NCBI RefSeq assembly: GCF_037893015.1
Contig: NC_133663.1
Location: 1,526,878-1,590,877, forward strand
From: Macrotis lagotis
Taxonomy: Eukaryota; Chordata; Mammalia; Peramelemorphia; Peramelidae
Length of the DNA stretch: 64,000 nucleotides
Direction: 5' to 3'
Shown here: positions 1 through 12,040 of the stretch, piece by piece
Position numbering within the stretch: the first letter of the stretch is position 1
How the letters are laid out: each line of letters begins with the position of its first letter
Position numbers and translations under genes: made by a program
The notes under the pieces: generated by a model
What the model was told of the DNA's origin: nothing
Seen by the model: the letters and a program-made list of their open reading frames with translations, nothing else
Databases searched by the model: none

Positions 1-2176
1 GGATGACAGAGACAAGAGGCCCCCGAGATCCCTTTCTCCTTGATTCCATGTTCAAACTTCAGATAAGAATGGGGCTCCATGGAACCGAGAGACTCTGTTC
101 TGGTCTCAGCATCAGAGTCCCCTGTGTCTGAGACAGCCCAGGAGTCAGCTCTGCAATGCACCGAGAGGAGGGAAGAGACTCATCAATGTAAAACTGGATT
201 TAGTGGGAGAGACTCACATCTGACTTCTACTGCCTAGGGAAACTTGGGAAGCTCTCTGCTGGAGGGTCATCCCAAGAAGACTGGCCCAAGGGATCCCCTT
301 TCTGCTGTTTCCATTCTTATCTTGGGGGACATCTACCGAGACATGGCATGAGCTGGGCCAGAGATGCCCTAGACTATGGGTGCTGGGGATGCCTCCTGGG
401 GGCTAGAGGGAACTCAGCCAGTCTGGCCCAAATTTGAGCAGATCCAGCCAAGCTGAGAAGCCCCCAGGGTGGGTTGTCAAAAGCCTGATGCTTGTAGGAA
501 GGATGGGCCAAGCTCCCAAGGTCCATGGTTACCAGAGGCCTCAATCCTTGAGTTGACCTGTGCCCTCCCCAGCACCTGGGCCTACTGCCCCCCTCTCACC
601 TAGACTCTGTCCCCACTGTCTTGGGCAATCACCTCCCCGAGGTCACTGTCCTCACTCCCAGGGTTGGCCAAGCAGCCCTGATCTGAGGCTCCTCATAGAT
701 CAAGTTCAGTTCCCCAGTGGCTCCTCCCATGTCCCCTAGTCCTGAGAAAGACCACAAGCAAAGCCCCCCCACTTCCTTATCCAATCGCTTGCAGAGAACT
801 CTGCACAGCACTGAATGCGCCCAAATCGGTGGGAGGCTTCTTGAGCCCTGACAAATAACATCAGCACCTATCCGCATACGCCATGGGGGCAGGGGGAGGC
901 AGAGCAGTGAGGGAGCATCCACCAAGGCTCTTTGGGGGACAATGTGAGCCACGAGGGTAACAGGGAGGTCTGCTCTGTCAGGGGTCTTGATTTCAACCTT
1001 TACTGCTTATCCAACTGTGTAGAGAATGTGTAGCCTCACTTTCCCCTTTTGTAAAATGAGCTCATAGTCCTTGAATTCCTTTCCTCATTGGGACATCATG
1101 AGGAAAGTGCTCTGTAAACCTCAGAGTGCTCTGGAGGCCAGGGGGAGCCCCGAGGAAGCCTCCTGGGGAGGCAGACAGGCAAGCAGGTTCATGGAGGGGA
1201 TCCGACTCAGTCTCTCTTTGGAGGAAGCCCAGAGCAGAGTGTCCTGGCAGTGACCAGAGCCCTTGGAGCTGCCTGTGACTACGGGAGCGGTTTCCCACAG
1301 CAACCTTTGAGCAGGAGCTAAAGAGAGGGCTCAGGTGCCTTGGCTCCCAGGCTCGGTTCTTCCCACAAGATCCTACTTCCTCTATGACGCATTCTGGGGC
1401 GTTGCCCTCAGCACATTCTTTGGAGTAGCCACAAAGGTAGAGATCTTTTGTCCTTTGTCCCTTGAGGGTGGACTTGCTTTTCTGGAACAGTCAAATGTCT
1501 GTCACTCGGAGCCCAGTCTTGGTCAACACGGGTGAGGCCATGAAGTCACAAGACAGGTTTTCCAGGGACCTCCTTGAACTGGCCCCTAAGGGCAAAAAGG
1601 GGTTCTTAGAAAAATGATCTTAGGAATTGCAACATCCTCAGAGCCAGAGCTGAGTCTCCCACAGAGAAAATGGAGGAAGACCAGGACCGGGGAAGAATTC
1701 CAGAATGATAGGTGTTGGAAGGGGCGGGAGACAGCATGGTCCCCCCTTTCCCCGGCAGGCAGGAATTCCAAGTGCAGCCTCCCAACATCGACAGACCCAA
1801 ACTTTGCTTCTTCATTTTCTAACCTGCCATTTGTCCACTCTCAAGTCTCCCACACAGGGCAGCCCGTCCACACCAACTCTGGTTCAGAACATGGCCCAGA
1901 TGTGTCCCTTAAGCCTCTGGCCCTTGAGCTGGAGGACCGCTGTCCTCCTCTGAGTCATCAGTAGGTGATGTGACCAGGCCCCCTTGTCCTACACATCCCC
2001 AATGCTGTCAGGGGACCACTTCTCACTCCTGAGGCACCACTGGGAGCCAATCAGCTCCCGTGATTCTCTGCCTTCCTTCTTGAGTGACTCACAAGCTGCA
2101 TAGTTTGGTGTCCTGTATTTCACTACCATCAAGCACCATCACTGGGAGAGGGTTAGTATTCAAAAGTCAAGGAACA
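1..2176. other. Unassigned non-coding stretch
   Basis: Mixed GC content with no recognisable protein domain, RNA gene or young repeat. Open frames on both strands are short and resemble no family I know. By position it is probably intron or 3' flank of the minus-strand SPNS3 gene, but I found no SPNS3 exon here. Confidence 0.4.
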
Positions 2177-2343
2177 GGGGTGGTGTGGTGGCACAGTGGA
2201 TAGAGCACCAACCCTGGAGTCAGGAGGACCTGAGTTCAAATTTGATCTCAGACACTTAATAGTTACCTAGCTGTGTGACCTTGAGCAAGTCACTTAACCT
2301 CATTGCCATCTAAAAACTAAAAGAACAAAACAAAACAAAAAAA
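2177..2343 (+). repeat. tRNA-derived marsupial SINE
   Basis: Carries the tRNA-like head (gtggcacagtggatagagca, then the B-box-like gagttcaaat), the body tacctagctgtgtgacc...caagtcacttaacc, and an A-rich tail. It is the same family as the copies near 5.7, 8.8, 24.7, 35.9, 40.2, 48.1, 50.6 and 55.6 kb. I believe this is the abundant marsupial SINE often called WSINE1, but the name is tentative. The target-site duplication is not clear, which fits an older copy. Confidence 0.85.
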
Positions 2344-2879
2344 AGGCAAGGGATTTCAAAGCACTCCCAGGGGTCCTTGCCATCCAGCTCCTTTCCACCC
2401 TCCCATTAAACTGTGCCCAGGCCATTGTCTACCAGTGAATCATCTCTCCAAACTAGATATATGGTTGCTTGTATTCAGTGGACCATCCACCCAATTGTTC
2501 ATCCCCATCTGACAAATGGATGTTCTACATCTGCTTGCACATGCCAGAAGAGGCCTTGTAGCCCTGTGGACTTTATGGGATCATCAGGTCCTCTACCCAG
2601 AGGAGCATCTGGAGGACCACCCCCCTCTGGGATTTCTGCCAACGTCTGTGACTGTGACAGAACCCTGCTCAGCCAAATGACATGTCCTGCCATCGTCGAT
2701 GAGCCTAATCAGAGAATCACTGGGGCATCCTTGTGCATATGGAGGAATCTTACGTGATTCTGACACATGGCCAAGGGATTCCTGGGAGCAGAGTCTCTGA
2801 GTTATACCCAGTAAAGCAGTGGCACCCTTTGTCTACCATCCTAAGTCGATTAGTTGGGTTACCAGAGAGATAAGGGGGC
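2344..2879. other. Unassigned non-coding stretch
   Basis: Nothing recognised. A 114-codon open frame (2413-2757, plus strand) has no family resemblance and is probably chance. Confidence 0.4.
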
Positions 2880-3290
2880 AGGTGAATAGAGAAAGATGAC
2901 CCCTGAGAAGCAGGGTCAGGCATGGGGAGGAGGTGCCAGGAGCAAAGGTGTGGAGACTATGGCAATAGAGGGCCTGTGTCTAGATGGCCTGGAATAGAGA
3001 GGATGAGAAGGGAAGCTGAGCCAAACTTTAGGAGTCCTAGCTGTCTCATGAACATTACTTCGGGTAGCTGTTTGAAGAGAGACTGGGGAAAAGGGGAGGT
3101 TGGCAGCAGGAAGAACAATTAAGAGGCACTTACAATAATTCAGGTGAAAGATGATGAGGGCCCAATTAGAGATAGTGGCTAGGAGAGTAGAGGGAAGAGA
3201 AATGCTCAGTCTTGAGGGCAGAGCCAGCATGCCCAGGAACATCTTTCACCTCTGTGATTAAACTGAGAAGAGGGGGCTCAGTCTAGGAAT
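2880..3290 (-). repeat. L2 LINE fragment, antisense
   Basis: The plus strand shows the typical reverse-complement L2 text: 'acaataattcaggtgaaag' followed by 'atgatgagggcc' at about 3130-3165, with purine-rich flanks. Minus-strand open frames here (2916-3242) are decayed L2, not a host gene. Edges are approximate. Confidence 0.6.
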
Positions 3291-4004
3291 GGCCTTGAAA
3301 CAGGCAACATCGGTGATCCTTTGTTCTGAGCGAGGGAGACATCTCCGCTTGTCATTCCAATGAACCACCCTGGAATGAATGGGCTGCTACCCTTCCTAAG
3401 ATGGAGCTGAGACTAGCCTGGAGAGGCTGGGAAGTGGAGACCCCAGGCACGGTGTCCCCCTCACTTGTGTCTCCAGAAGATCCCTCTGATTTGGGCACTC
3501 AAACCCAATGGAAAGCTGAGGGGGGGGGCAGGAGCTCCTCAGGGCCTTTGAAAACTTAGATCAGCTAGAAATATGCTTTGCATGATTTTGTATAAATAAT
3601 GGCCATCATATTTCTTGCCATCTCAGTGATGGGAGAAGGGTGGGGAGGAAGAGAAGCATTTACAAGAATTTTAGAATCGCGACGTCTTTATGGCTCACAA
3701 AGTAAATTTCCACGGGGCTGACAGCCACCTGCTCTGCCTCTCCCACTTGAAGCTCAGAGGCCTTTTCCTGGTATCTCCATTCTTTGCTCCAGATGCAGGT
3801 TCTCTTCCCTGCTGTCTGGTCCTGCCCTGGCTGTCATGGAAACCACTGACTCTGCCTGCCTCCTCTGACTCAGCCCCACCGGGGACCACCCACTTGGATC
3901 CAGGCTGGTTCCTGAGCCAGAGCAGACCCAGGCCCAGGTGCTTCTGACCATGCCCACGTTCTCTTCACCCTTGGGCGGAGCCAGTAGTCCAGTAGGAAGT
4001 AGAG
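3291..4004. other. Unassigned non-coding stretch
   Basis: Unique-looking sequence with nothing recognised. The open frames on both strands at 3690-4026 overlap each other and show no domain. Confidence 0.4.
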
Positions 4005-4130
4005 GAGAATCAATAACAGGTGGCATTTATTTAACACCTGCTGTATGCAAGCCCGAGGCCAAGAGCTTTACAAGCATCATCTCCTGTACTGTGCCCACAA
4101 ACAGCAACCCTGTGAGGGGCTCCTGGCACA
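4005..4130 (-). repeat. MIR fragment
   Basis: Shows the reverse-complement MIR core pattern: ggcatttatttaacacctgc, then gagctttacaagcatcatct and caaccctgtgagg. Old and diverged. Confidence 0.6.
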
Positions 4131-4163
4131 GCTCCTCCCAGCAGATCAGTGGTCAAAAGCAAT

Positions 4164-4480
4164 CCTGAGAGACCTGCCATGGACAATGCCAACCACATGC
4201 AGAGAAAAACCGGAGGTCTGAATGCAGAGCAAAGCAGACTATTGGCACTGTTTAGAGCTTCTGCAATGTTTTTCTTTCCCCCTTAGTTCTTAACCTTCTT
4301 TCACAACATGACTAAGATGGCAATAAGCTAAACACATACAACCTATATCAGATTGCTTTCTGCCATGGGGCAAGGGGAGGGAAGGGGAGAAGGTAGAAAA
4401 ATGTGGAACTCAAAAACTTACAAAAGGATGAATGTTGAAAATTCTCTCTGCGTGTAATTGAAAAAAATTTAAAAAACCCA
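4164..4480 (+). repeat. Old L1 3' end (ACATGACTAA-type tail)
   Basis: Runs from 'gacctgccatggacaatgcc' through ttctttcacaacatgacta and the G-rich tract (ggggcaaggggagggaaggg) to aatgttgaaaattctctctg plus an A-rich tail. The same tail recurs at 12.9, 37.0, 37.3, 50.4 and 56.3 kb. At 12 kb and 56 kb it follows decayed L1 ORF2, which identifies the family. Confidence 0.7.
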
Positions 4481-4489
4481 AACAACACA

Positions 4490-4680
4490 AAATCATCTCA
4501 TTCAAACCTTACAACAACCTTGGGAGGGAGGTACTCATCCCCATTTTATTGTTGAGGAAACTGAAGCAAACAGGATAAAATGACTTGTCCAGGGTCTCAC
4601 AGCTAATCAGTGTCTTGGGCTGGACTGGAACTCAAGGGTTCCTGACTTCAGCTCCTATCCACTGTACCATCAGCTGCCAA
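4490..4680 (-). repeat. MIR element
   Basis: Reverse-complement MIR: aaatcatctcattcaaaccttacaacaacc, ccccattttattgttgaggaaactgaagc, cagggtctcacagctaatcagtg, ending near the tRNA-like head at tatccactgtaccatcagctgcc. Quoted pieces are separate landmarks. It is a second MIR copy, since its core overlaps that of the 4005-4130 copy. Confidence 0.75.
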
Positions 4681-5119
4681 GAAAGAAAGAAGGATGCCTT
4701 CCTCATTGCCAGCTTTTGCAGTCCTGGCAGCAGCACCCCCTAGACACTGTCTCAAATTCCTTAACCTTGGCATCAGACTGTTTTCACTCTTCCTCTCTGC
4801 TGGGCACCTGGAGAAAATCAAATAAAAACCTCTTCTAGGCCGAAAATCTGCTGCTGCAGAAAAACAGTCCTGTCTTTCTAAAGGAGAGACTGAGCAAAAG
4901 AAAAAGAAGCTAACAATGAGGCAGCTCCAAGCCCCCTTCCAATAGCTCATTTCCTCCGTCAGCTGGCCACTGCAGCAGGCCCAGGTGCCCACACAGCTCA
5001 TGGGGAGCGAGTGAATGAATGAGGGACAGAGGATGCCAGAGTCATTGCCAAGCCTGCCCACTAGCTCCTAATTGAAGGAGTGAATGCCAAGCAAGTCAAG
5101 GGCACAGCAAGACTCTACT
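4681..5119. other. Unassigned non-coding stretch
   Basis: No recognised element. The 137-codon minus-strand frame ending at 4648 starts in this stretch and runs into the MIR, so it is not a gene. Confidence 0.4.
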
Positions 5120-5440
5120 GCCAGCCTCCAACCCGAGTGGGGGGTTTGGCACACGGATTATGTGAATTATCCTCCTCTTGCATGTCACAGATTTCCCATC
5201 TCCCCCTGCACAGCCCTGTGAGGTGGGGAACTCAGGAATTCTTAGCCCAATTTACAGAGAGGAAAACAGGAATCTGAAGGTTAAAAGGAAGCATCAACAC
5301 CCAGTCTGCAGGAGTCCAGCAAATAAATCAAGGCTCAGAGGAGGAGAATCACTTTCCCAAGGTCACACAGGCTATCTCTCCATGGCCTGGGATTCATAAC
5401 CATAGCCTTCCTAATTTTCAAGTCAGGGTCTTTCCATTAT
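5120..5440 (-). repeat. MIR element
   Basis: Reverse-complement MIR landmarks: cacagccctgtgaggtgggg, cccaatttacagagaggaaaac, ctttcccaaggtcacacagg, and a head-like end at tttccattatgactcagctgcc. A roughly 70 bp non-MIR stretch may separate two halves. Confidence 0.65.
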
Positions 5441-5668
5441 GACTCAGCTGCCTTTCCGTGTCCCCAGCATCCTCTGCTGTATTTGGGTCTCCATCTGCCC
5501 ACCAGCCATACCTCCTGAGGTGGAGCCAAAGCTTGACCTCAAACCTGGGCCTGGAGAGGCCCTAATGAGAGGAGTCTCCCTAATATTAGCAGGGGCTGCA
5601 ATGGGTTACATGCCTGGAGGAGAGTGGGCAATGAGCTGCTGTATTTCTTCACAGAATTGAAACCTTCC

Positions 5669-5823
5669 AGGGTGGCTAGGTGGTGCAGTGCATAGAGCAC
5701 CGGCCCTGGAGTCAGGAGGGCCTGAGTTCAAATGTGACCTCAGAAACAATAATTACCTAGTTGTGTGGCCTTGCGCAAGCCACTTAACCCCAATGCCTTG
5801 CAAAAACCTAAAAAAAAAATAAC
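5669..5823 (+). repeat. tRNA-derived marsupial SINE with target-site duplication
   Basis: Full-length SINE copy (head ggtggctaggtggtgcagtg) ending in an A9 tail. It is flanked by the 11 bp direct repeat tgaaaccttcc at 5658-5668 and 5824-5834, the mark of L1-driven insertion. Confidence 0.9.
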
Positions 5824-5834
5824 TGAAACCTTCC

Positions 5835-7019
5835 CAGGGGATTCAACGGGGAGTGGAAGCTGAAGGACACGCAGAAATCCCAGGGCGGGCAGGGCCCTAT
5901 CCAAACTGCTGACTCAGCTATAGCCAATAGATCCCTTTGACTGTTTTGCTGCCCAGCTTGGCCACTCATTAGCCCCCGCTGACTTTCACTGCCTTCTCTG
6001 GGTTTCAATTTGCTCATTCTAAAGTGAGGTGGCCTTGGTTTACATACTCCTTCTAGTTCTGAATCTCTGCTCTGATGACTCCCCAGACAGTTCTGGTTCC
6101 TTCCTTGCTGCCCTGATTCAGAGAAAGGTCATGGAGAAGCACTCTGCCTCATCCTATAGCTGAGCTACCTTGGTCAAGACAGCAAACCATCTAAATAGGC
6201 TGAAGCACCTGCCAGGCTCCAAGCATTCCATTCCTGGAGCTTCCAGGTCACCAAAAACCAACAAAAACCACCTGGGGATTCCAAGAGGAGCAGTTAAACA
6301 TGAAAAATCAACAAGTGGGAAAGGGAACTTCTTTTGGGATGTCACTTATAATATGCTGCTCTCTGACTCCCTCACCTTCAGCATTGTCTCGGGGTGGTGG
6401 CTCCAAGAAAATGATGAAGGGCCTGGCCCTTTGTAGCCTCTGGCCCTCCAGTGGTGTGACCTGAGCCCTGCACCAGGATCAGTAATCCATAGTCTCTGTA
6501 GGCCAAGAGCATTTGGAAGGGAGACAAGGATCCCCTAACACCAGCTTGTCTCCTCCAGGACATAACAGGACAGGACAGCTGAAACTCACTTTAAGACAGG
6601 CTTACTAGATCAGTGCTCTTGTAAGATTTTGGCTTTCTTGGTTGTTTTCCTTGCAGTCAAGATGGCGCCATATAGGCTGGACCGCACACAAGGGCCACTC
6701 CCTGGGCTGTCATAACCAGATTAAAATGTAGTTGGGAAGTATTTAACAAAATAAATAGAAATACAATAGAATATAGAAACTATTATAACATGTCGTTTAC
6801 TAAGTCAATAAATATGTGGCCACACAAATCTAAGTGTAAGGTCTAGCATTTCCATTTCTACTTGAGTTTGAGACCCACTGGGCTAGCTCATAGCACTGTT
6901 AGAGAGCTTCAGACCTGGTGGATGACCAGATCCAAGATCAAGCATGAAGATGGTGACATAAATTTGGACAGAGGACCCTGCCCTTGACCCTCTGGAATTT
7001 GCCATCTTTTCTGATTTCA
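5835..7019. other. Unassigned non-coding stretch
   Basis: Mostly unique sequence with no recognised exon. A short palindromic motif (agatggcgccatatagg) lies at 6660-6676 and is discussed in the findings. Confidence 0.4.
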
Positions 7020-7745
7020 AACAATAAACATTTATTAGGTGTCTACCACATACCAGACAACATGCTAAACACAGGGAATACAAAAAGAAGTCTAAGAGTT
7101 TGTGATATAATAGGAGAGACAACATGCAAATGTGTACAGGAAAAAAAAGTATATACAAGATAAATAGGAAATATTTAAAGGAAGGAAAGTGCTAGAATTC
7201 TGAGGGGTTGGTCTATAGCTTTCTATAGAAAGTGAGGTTTTGGGGTGGCTAGGTGGCACAGTGGATTGAGAGAATGCCTGGAGATGAGATGGAGTATCTT
7301 ATCCATGGAACAGCCAGGAGTCTGGAATCACTGGATTGGAGAGTAGATGTTGGGGTGTAAGGTCTCAAAATACTGGAAAGGTGGGGGCAGGGTATGAAGG
7401 ACTTTGAAGGGCAAAGCACTTTATGTATTTGATCCCAGAGGCAATAGGGAGTCACTGGAGTTTATTGAATAGGGGACTGACATATTCTAACCTATGCTTT
7501 AGGAAAATACTCTAGGCTGAATGAAGGATGGCCTGCCATGGAGACTTGAGACGGGGAGGAGGGAGGGAGACAGAGACAGAGATGGAGACAAAGAGACACA
7601 GGGAGAAGAGAGAGAGACAGAGAGCTGACACTGAGGTGGTGACTCACCAGCCATGGGCTGTGGCAGTAGCAGAGAACATTCCAGCACCCAGAGACAATGA
7701 GGGGGACTAAGATTGATCATTAGGAAGCACAAGGGTCAAAAGAGG
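7020..7745 (-). repeat. L2 LINE, antisense, long 3' piece
   Basis: Starts with the reverse complement of the L2 3' end (aataaacatttattaggtgt, taccacataccagacaacatgctaaa). It continues with the standard antisense landmarks gagagacaacatgcaaat, gaaggactttgaagggcaaa, gggagtcactggagtttattg and ttaggaaaatactctaggctg. A broken SINE head sits near 7240-7272. A purine-rich GAGA tract lies at about 7555-7625. Confidence 0.75.
7240..7272 (+). repeat. SINE head fragment
   Basis: Only the first 30 or so bases of the tRNA-derived SINE are present (ggggtggctaggtggcacag, tggatt), then L2 sequence resumes without body or tail. It is a deletion remnant, or a short gene-conversion-like patch. Confidence 0.6.
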
Positions 7746-8269
7746 ACTAGCAGGAACAAGTGTGGACTGGCAGCTCTATCATGCTTTGTCCAGTTCCAGG
7801 TTAAAAGTACAGGGTGGGTGGGCGTAATTGTGAGGAAGCAAGGGCCCACTTAACTACCGAGCACAGAACAAGTTCCAGAAATTTAACTAGGCAGCTCTGA
7901 GCCCAGGAGCAGAAGGACCTCATTGCTGATCTTTGGCCCCACAAACACTTGCAGTGAAATGACCAGGGTAGGGAACAAAAGACCAAAGGAACTGACAATT
8001 CAGGGAGTCTGAGCCTGTCCAACCTCCTAAGGGACTAGTGGATGAGAACAACTTTCCACAAATCAGTTAACCCAACTTGCAGAGTTTAGATTAGGAGTGG
8101 GGTGAATAAGTCCTTCCTCAAATCGCACACCTTTGGAAGCTATGAAAGCTTGCAGAACTCAAGACTGAGCTGTGAAAACAGCATAAGACATATTAAGGAG
8201 GCAAACTCAGACCAGACATCCCCCCCACCCAAAGTCAGATGAACCCAACACTAAGGTCCAGAGTCAAGA
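7746..8269. other. Unassigned stretch upstream of an L1
   Basis: No confident match. It could be more of the L1 that is clear from 8270 on, or unique sequence. Confidence 0.3.
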
Positions 8270-11200
8270 TCTAGGTTGAAGTCATCTCAATACTAAAAAT
8301 ATATGCACTAAAATGGTATAGCATCTAAGTTTTTGAAGGAAATTTGAATGAGTTAGAGGAGGAAATAGTAAAACTATATTAATGGGGGACCTCAGCTTTC
8401 CCCTCTCAGAACTAGATAAATCTAACCCCAAAATAAAAAGATGTTAAGGAAATGAATAAAAGTCTAGAAAAGTTAGATAAACTAGATCTCTGGAGAAAAC
8501 TGAATGGGAATAGAAAGGAATATACCTTTTTCTCAACAGTACATGATACCTACACAAACACTAAGAGCAGAAATAGTAAATGCATCCTTTTCAGATCATA
8601 ATGCAATAAAAATTATATTCAATAATGGACAATAATGGAAAGAGAGACTAAAAGTTAATTGGAAATTAAATAACCTAATCCTAAAAAAGCAAGTGGGTCA
8701 AAGAACAAATTATAGAAATAATTGATAATTTCATTAAAGAAATTATGAGGGGCAGCTAGGTAGCATAGTGGATAAAGCGCCGGCCTTGGAGTCAGGAGAA
8801 CCTGGGTTCAAATCCGGTCTCAGACACTTAATAATTACCTAGCTGTGTGGCCTTGGGCAAGCCACTTAACCCCATTTGCCTTGCAAAAAACTAAAAAAAA
8901 AAAAAAAAAGAAATTATGAGTGACACAACATACTGAAATTTAGGGGATGTATCCAAAGCAGTCCTTAGGGGAAAATGTATATCTCTAATTGCTTACACTA
9001 ATAAAATGGAGGGAAAACAGATCAATAAATTGGGCATGCAATTTAAAAAAAAGAAAGCTAGCAAATTAAAAATCCTCAATTAAATTGGAAATCCTGAAAA
9101 TCAAATGAGAGATTAATAAAACTGAAAATAAGAAAACCATTGAACTAATAAACTAGAAGGTAGTTTGTGAAAAATCAATACAATAAATGAACCACTTGCT
9201 AATTTTATTTCAAAAAGGAAAGAAGAAAATCAAATTACTAATATCAAAAATGAAAGGGGTGAGTTCATCACTAATGAAGAAGAAATTAAGACAATTGGTA
9301 GGAGTTAATTTTTGCTCAACTATATGTCAATAAATTTGACAATCTAAATAAAATAGATGAATATCTAAAAAAGTATAAATTACCCAGATTAAAAGTAGAA
9401 GAAATAAATTACTTAAATCACCTAATCTTAGTAAAAAAAAATTGAACATGTCATCAATCAATTTCCTAAGAATAAAAATTCCCAGAACCAGAAGGATTCA
9501 CAAATGAATTCTACAATCATTTAAAGGATGATTAATTGCAATACTATATAAACTATTTGGAAAAATAGTCAAAGAAGGGGTCCTACCAAATTCCTATGAC
9601 ACAAATGCAGTACTGACACCCAAACCAAGAAGAGCCAAAAAACTAAGAAATGAAATTATAGATAAATTTCTCTGATGAATATAAATAATATTAATAATAA
9701 TGCAACAACTTTAAATGAAAAGCTAGCAAAGAGATTATAGCTTTATATCACAGAAAATATAAACTATGTCTAGGTAGGATTTATATCAGAAATGGTTCAA
9801 TATTAGGTTCAATATTAGGAAAAAACTATCAGCATAATTGACCATATCAGTAACAAAACCAACAGAAACCATATGATTAGCTCAATAGATGCAGAAAAGG
9901 CTTTTGACAAAATACAGCACCCATTCTTATTAAAAACACTAGAGAGCATTAGAATAAATGGAGTTTACCTTAAGATGATAAATATTATTTAAAACCATCA
10001 GTAAGCATTATCTGTAATGGAGTGAAGCAAAGTTGTCCATTATCATCACTGCTACTTAATATTTTATTAGAAATGTTAGCTCTAGCAATAAGAGAAGAAA
10101 AAAATTAAAGAAATTAGAATAGGCTATCACTCTTTGCAGATAATATGATGTACTTAGAAGATCCTAGAGAATAAATGTTTAAAAATACTTGAAATTATTA
10201 ACAGCTCTAATAAAGTCACAGGATCCCAAAAAACTCACATAAATCATCAGTATTTTCATATATTACCAACAAAATCTAGCAGCAAGATATAAAAAGAGAA
10301 ATTTCATTTAAAATAACTGGAAACAATATAAATATTTGGGAGTCTACCTGCCAGGACATACTCAGGTACTATATTACTATAACTATAAAACAATTTTCAC
10401 ACAAATAAAGTCAGAACTGGGGAAAATATTGGGAAAAATATTAGTTGCTCATGGATGGACTGAGCCAATATAATAAAAATGACAGTTCTACCTAAATTAA
10501 TCTATTTATCCAGTGCCGTATCAAACTAGAGCTATAAAAATAAGAACAAAATTTATCAGCAAGGATATCAAGGGAGTCAATTAAAAAATGTGAAAGAAGG
10601 TGATCTAGCTGTATCAGATTTCAAACTGTACTATGAAGCAGCAACTATCAAAACAATTTGGTACTGACTAAGAAACAGAGTGGTGAATCAGAGGAAAAGA
10701 TTAGGTGCGAATTATAGTAAGTGACCATCATAATCAAGTACATGATAAATCCAAAGTTCCAAAATTTGGAACAAAAGCTCATTATTCAAAAGAACTGGTA
10801 GGAAAACTGTAAAACACACTGGCAGAAACTAGTTACAGACTAACATCTCACACTATATGCAAAGAAAGGGTCAAAATGGATATAAGGTTACACATAAAGA
10901 GTAATAATAGCATTGACAAAGTAAGAGATCCAGGAATGGTTTATCGGTCAGATTTAGAGGTCATGTAAGAATTTAAGGCCAAAGAAGATATAGAGAGCAT
11001 TCCAAAATGTAAAACAGATTATTTTGATATTATGAAATTAAAAAGATTTTGTACAAATGCAAAATTATAAGAAAAGCCACAAACTTGGGGGGAATTTTGC
11101 CACAAATATCCCTGATAAAGGCCTCATTTCTCAAATAGAAAGAGAGAACTGAGACAAATTTATAAAAATACAAGTCATTCCCCAATTGATAAATGATCAA

Positions 11201-12040
11201 AGAATATGAACAGTTTTCAGAAAAAGAGATCAAACTTATGTAGTCATATAAAAATGCTCTAAATCACTATTAATTAGAGAAATACAAATTTAAAAACAAC
11301 TCTGAGGTACCACCTCACATTGGAATGACTAGTATGACCAAAAAAGAAAATGTAGGATGTTGGAGGGAATGTGAGAAAACTGGGATGTTAATACTCAATT
11401 GGTGGAGTTGTGAATTGAGTCACCTATTCTGGAGAGCAACTTGGATCTATGCTCAAAGGGCTATATAACTGTGCATACCCTTTGATCCAGCAATACCTCT
11501 GCTAGGTTTATCTCCCAAAGACATTCAAAAAAGGGGAAAGGATCTACTTGTACCAAAAATATTTGTAGCAGCTCTTTTTGTGGTGGCTAAGAATTGTACA
11601 TCAAAGGGATGCCCATTATTTTAGAAATGACTGAACAAGTTGTCGTATATGATTGGAATGGAATATTATTGTGCTATAAGAAATGACAACCAGGATGATT
11701 TCAGAAAAAAAACCTGGAAAGAGTTATCTGAACTAATGCATAGTAAAATGAGCAGAACCGGGAAAATGTACTTGATGGTGACAGCATTATTATTATTCAA
11801 TGAAGAGCTGGGAATGACTTCATTATTTTCAGCAATACGATGACCCAAGACAGTCCCAAAGGCTATTGATGAAGTATATTGCCCACCTCCAGAGAAAGAA
11901 CTGATTTTTAACTGAATACAGATTGAAGCAAGCTACTCTTTCTTTCTTTCATATTTTTCCTTTAAGTCCCCTCATACAAAATAACTAATGTGGCAGTGTT
12001 TTATATAACCACACATGGAAAAAGTAAATTTATTATCTTA
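8270..12040 (+). mobile_element. Old L1 LINE, decayed ORF2 to 3' end
   Basis: ORF2 landmarks appear in order in different frames. The endonuclease region has MGDLS-type text near 8383 and SDHNAIKI near 8597. The RT region has SIDAEKAFDKIQHPFLLKTL near 9884, KQGCPLSSLLLN near 10025 and an FADN version of the FADD box near 10133. The C-terminal region has FDPAIPL-type text near 11482 and YYCAIRND near 11660. It ends in the 3' UTR around 11890-12040. Frames are broken many times by stops and indels, so it cannot code. One SINE is inserted (8750-8906). Very AT-rich, on the plus strand. Confidence 0.88.
8750..8906 (+). repeat. tRNA-derived SINE inserted in L1, perfect TSD
   Basis: Full-length SINE with an A17 tail, flanked by the perfect 14 bp repeat aaagaaattatgag at 8736-8749 and 8907-8920. 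It lies between L1 ORF2 endonuclease-side and RT-side sequence, so it is younger than the L1. Confidence 0.95.

Noticed and set aside
2177-2250. tRNA-gene-like sequence (A- and B-box) at the head of this and a dozen other copies
   Set aside because: They are SINE heads. None has a complete cloverleaf outside the SINE context.
2916-3242. 108-codon minus-strand frame containing SNWALIIFHLN, reminiscent of the SNWA motif of Spinster proteins
   Set aside because: The underlying sequence is antisense L2, the rest of the peptide does not fit a transporter, and no splice sites are present.
5300-5330. Minus-strand GLLQT peptide resembling the GLLQTVF segment of Spinster proteins
   Set aside because: Only five residues match, it lies in a MIR-rich stretch, and it is on the wrong side of the SPNS3 exon for an N-terminal segment.
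11640-11843. 67-codon plus-strand frame as a small host gene
   Set aside because: It is the decayed C-terminal end of L1 ORF2 (YYCAIRND, MSRT motifs).
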